From NCBI GenBank assembly GCA_026706395.1, contig JAPOYU010000039.1, positions 1-58,144 on the forward strand: a stretch of DNA of 58,144 nucleotides, given 5' to 3'. The translations under genes were made by a program, and so were the position numbers. Of the stretch, positions 57,339-58,144 are shown piece after piece. The notes under the pieces were generated by a model. The model made no database searches. It saw only the letters and a list, made by a program, of their open reading frames with translations, and was not told the DNA's origin. The DNA comes from Chloroflexota bacterium (lineage in GTDB: Bacteria; Chloroflexota; Anaerolineae; Aggregatilineales; Phototrophicaceae). Position 1 is the stretch's first letter. Each line of letters opens with the position of its first letter.

Positions 57339-57803
57339 TCAATCCAGCTCCGGCGGCGGCTCGTCAAAGAAAAGCGCCCACCAGAGTTCCCAGTTCTCGG
57401 GCTCAGGCACAGTCGTTTCAAATTCGACCAGACGACGGGTCCACAGAGGTTCAGCGTCGGTAATTCCAACGCCCTGCGGCAGGATCAAAACCTCGCCGTC
57501 TCGAACCATCTTTCCTTCGTCGCGCGCCCAATATTCAACGTAAGCATCGCTCGTGACATAGTTCAACTCGGCCAGTAGACGCTTCTGCTCCACAAAAAGC
57601 GCATCGATTTCTCGCACAAACTCGTCGTGGATGCGTCCAAGGTCGCGGTCAAGCTTGATACGGCTGCTGAAGTTCAAAGCCAGTACAAGGCCAAATGTCA
57701 AGGCGACGGCCAACACGAGTTGGATACTCGTCAACTGGCGCGCCGCCTCACGCCGCCGGACGATACCAGTTTTTACACCACCGTCTGCGCTGACTTCCGC
57801 CAT
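57339..57803 (-). CDS. FtsB/DivIC-like single-span membrane protein
   Basis: This 154-residue protein has one transmembrane helix (about 26-46) followed by a helical stretch (about 50-80) with coiled-coil spacing and ARDEGKMVRDGEVLILP, the typical end of DivIC/FtsB proteins. The final 40 residues are rich in Trp, Pro and Glu. FtsB-type proteins act in the division complex with FtsL and FtsQ. The fold is clear only in outline, so the family name is tentative. It is convergent with ygfZ (27 bp apart). Confidence 0.7.
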   Translation of the reverse strand: MAEVSADGGVKTGIVRRREAARQLTSIQLVLAVALTFGLVLALNFSSRIKLDRDLGRIHDEFVREIDALFVEQKRLLAELNYVTSDAYVEYWARDEGKMVRDGEVLILPQGVGITDAEPLWTRRLVEFETTVPEPENWELWWALFFDEPPPELD

Positions 57804-58027
57804 CGTCTAATGTCATTGGTCTCCGCTCGTCACCTTTATCATATAACAGCGTCACGGATCCTACCGCGCAGTTGAATGTCTTCTGCGCCAGGAAATCCAA
57901 ACGATGCACTATTTGGTCTGGCAGTGGCAAGTCACCACATACTGTGACGACATGGCTCAATGGACTCGTGAAGCGCCTAGGATCGAATCATAATCGCCTC
58001 GGGCATGAATGGACGAGCTCTTAAACG

Positions 58028-58054
58028 AAAAAGCCCGGCGTGAACACCGAGCTT
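58028..58054 (-). terminator. Rho-independent terminator of tRNA-Leu(CAG)
   Basis: On the minus strand AAGCTCGG and CCGGGCTT form an 8-bp stem with one G-T pair and an 8-nt loop (58031-58054), followed by a T5 run. It lies seven bases after the tRNA 3' end. Confidence 0.75.
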
Positions 58055-58056
58055 GA

Positions 58057-58144
<88 letters not shown>

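Noticed and set aside
57748..57960. Minus-strand 70-codon frame upstream of the FtsB-like gene
   Set aside because: Overlaps the FtsB-like coding start in another frame, with no ribosome site or recognisable domain.

Overview
The window is a gene-dense bacterial chromosome segment of moderately high GC, estimated by eye at high-50s percent. It holds about 50 protein genes, two tRNA-Leu genes, and no insertion sequence, phage gene or CRISPR array that I can see. The gene set suggests an uncultured member of Chloroflexota (inference, moderate confidence): a complete-looking coenzyme F420 branch with an FbiB-type nitroreductase, a Rex regulator, a YqeC-type molybdenum-hydroxylase accessory protein, a YgeW/YgeY purine cluster, and frequent TTG and GTG starts.

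Layout. 1-8.4 kb: a truncated class II fumarase, tandem superoxide dismutases (one with a Tat signal), two EamA transporters, an orphan double solute-binding protein, and nadD/obgE. 8.4-14.5 kb: a small metallo-beta-lactamase-fold protein, the tig-clpP-clpX operon, tRNA-Leu(UAG), a GbsR-type regulator and rex. 14.5-20.3 kb: mreB and a partial ATP synthase operon, atpAGDC, behind a promoter that overlaps a Rex-type operator. 20.3-29.5 kb: proC, an acetyltransferase, an epimerase, fabF-fabH, a membrane protein, purine nucleoside phosphorylase and a two-RCK potassium channel.

29.5-54.5 kb is the most interesting part: about 23 genes, all on the minus strand and mostly spaced by less than 100 bp or overlapping. 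Read in the direction of transcription it runs: 8-oxoguanine deaminase, adenine deaminase, ygeY, ygeW, carbamate kinase, threonine synthase-like enzyme, glycosyltransferase, a small protein, a second PLP enzyme, an unknown 147-residue protein, ssnA, npdG, cofE, an FbiB-like nitroreductase, cofD, cofC, an F420-type luciferase-like oxidoreductase, a phosphoesterase, a xanthine dehydrogenase FAD-FeS fusion, an unknown protein with a nucleoside-phosphorylase-like C-terminus, the xanthine dehydrogenase Mo subunit and a YqeC-MocA fusion. It looks like a purine-salvage/degradation system of the E. coli ygeW-xdhD type with an F420 biosynthesis and use module inserted. It lacks a recognisable ygfK, hyuA or canonical ygeX. 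My working hypothesis is F420-linked purine catabolism. The first genes would strip purine bases to xanthine-level compounds, the Mo hydroxylase would oxidise or reduce them, the carbamoyltransferase and carbamate kinase would recover ATP, and F420H2/NADPH would supply or accept electrons.

54.5-58.1 kb: folD, an atypical guanylate kinase that appears leaderless, a YgfZ-family protein, an FtsB/DivIC-like protein and tRNA-Leu(CAG). No gene-free stretch exceeds 300 bp. The longest gaps (2616-2866, 13604-13875, 57804-58060, 30890-31115, 20091-20293) hold only the regulatory signals listed, or nothing I can recognise.
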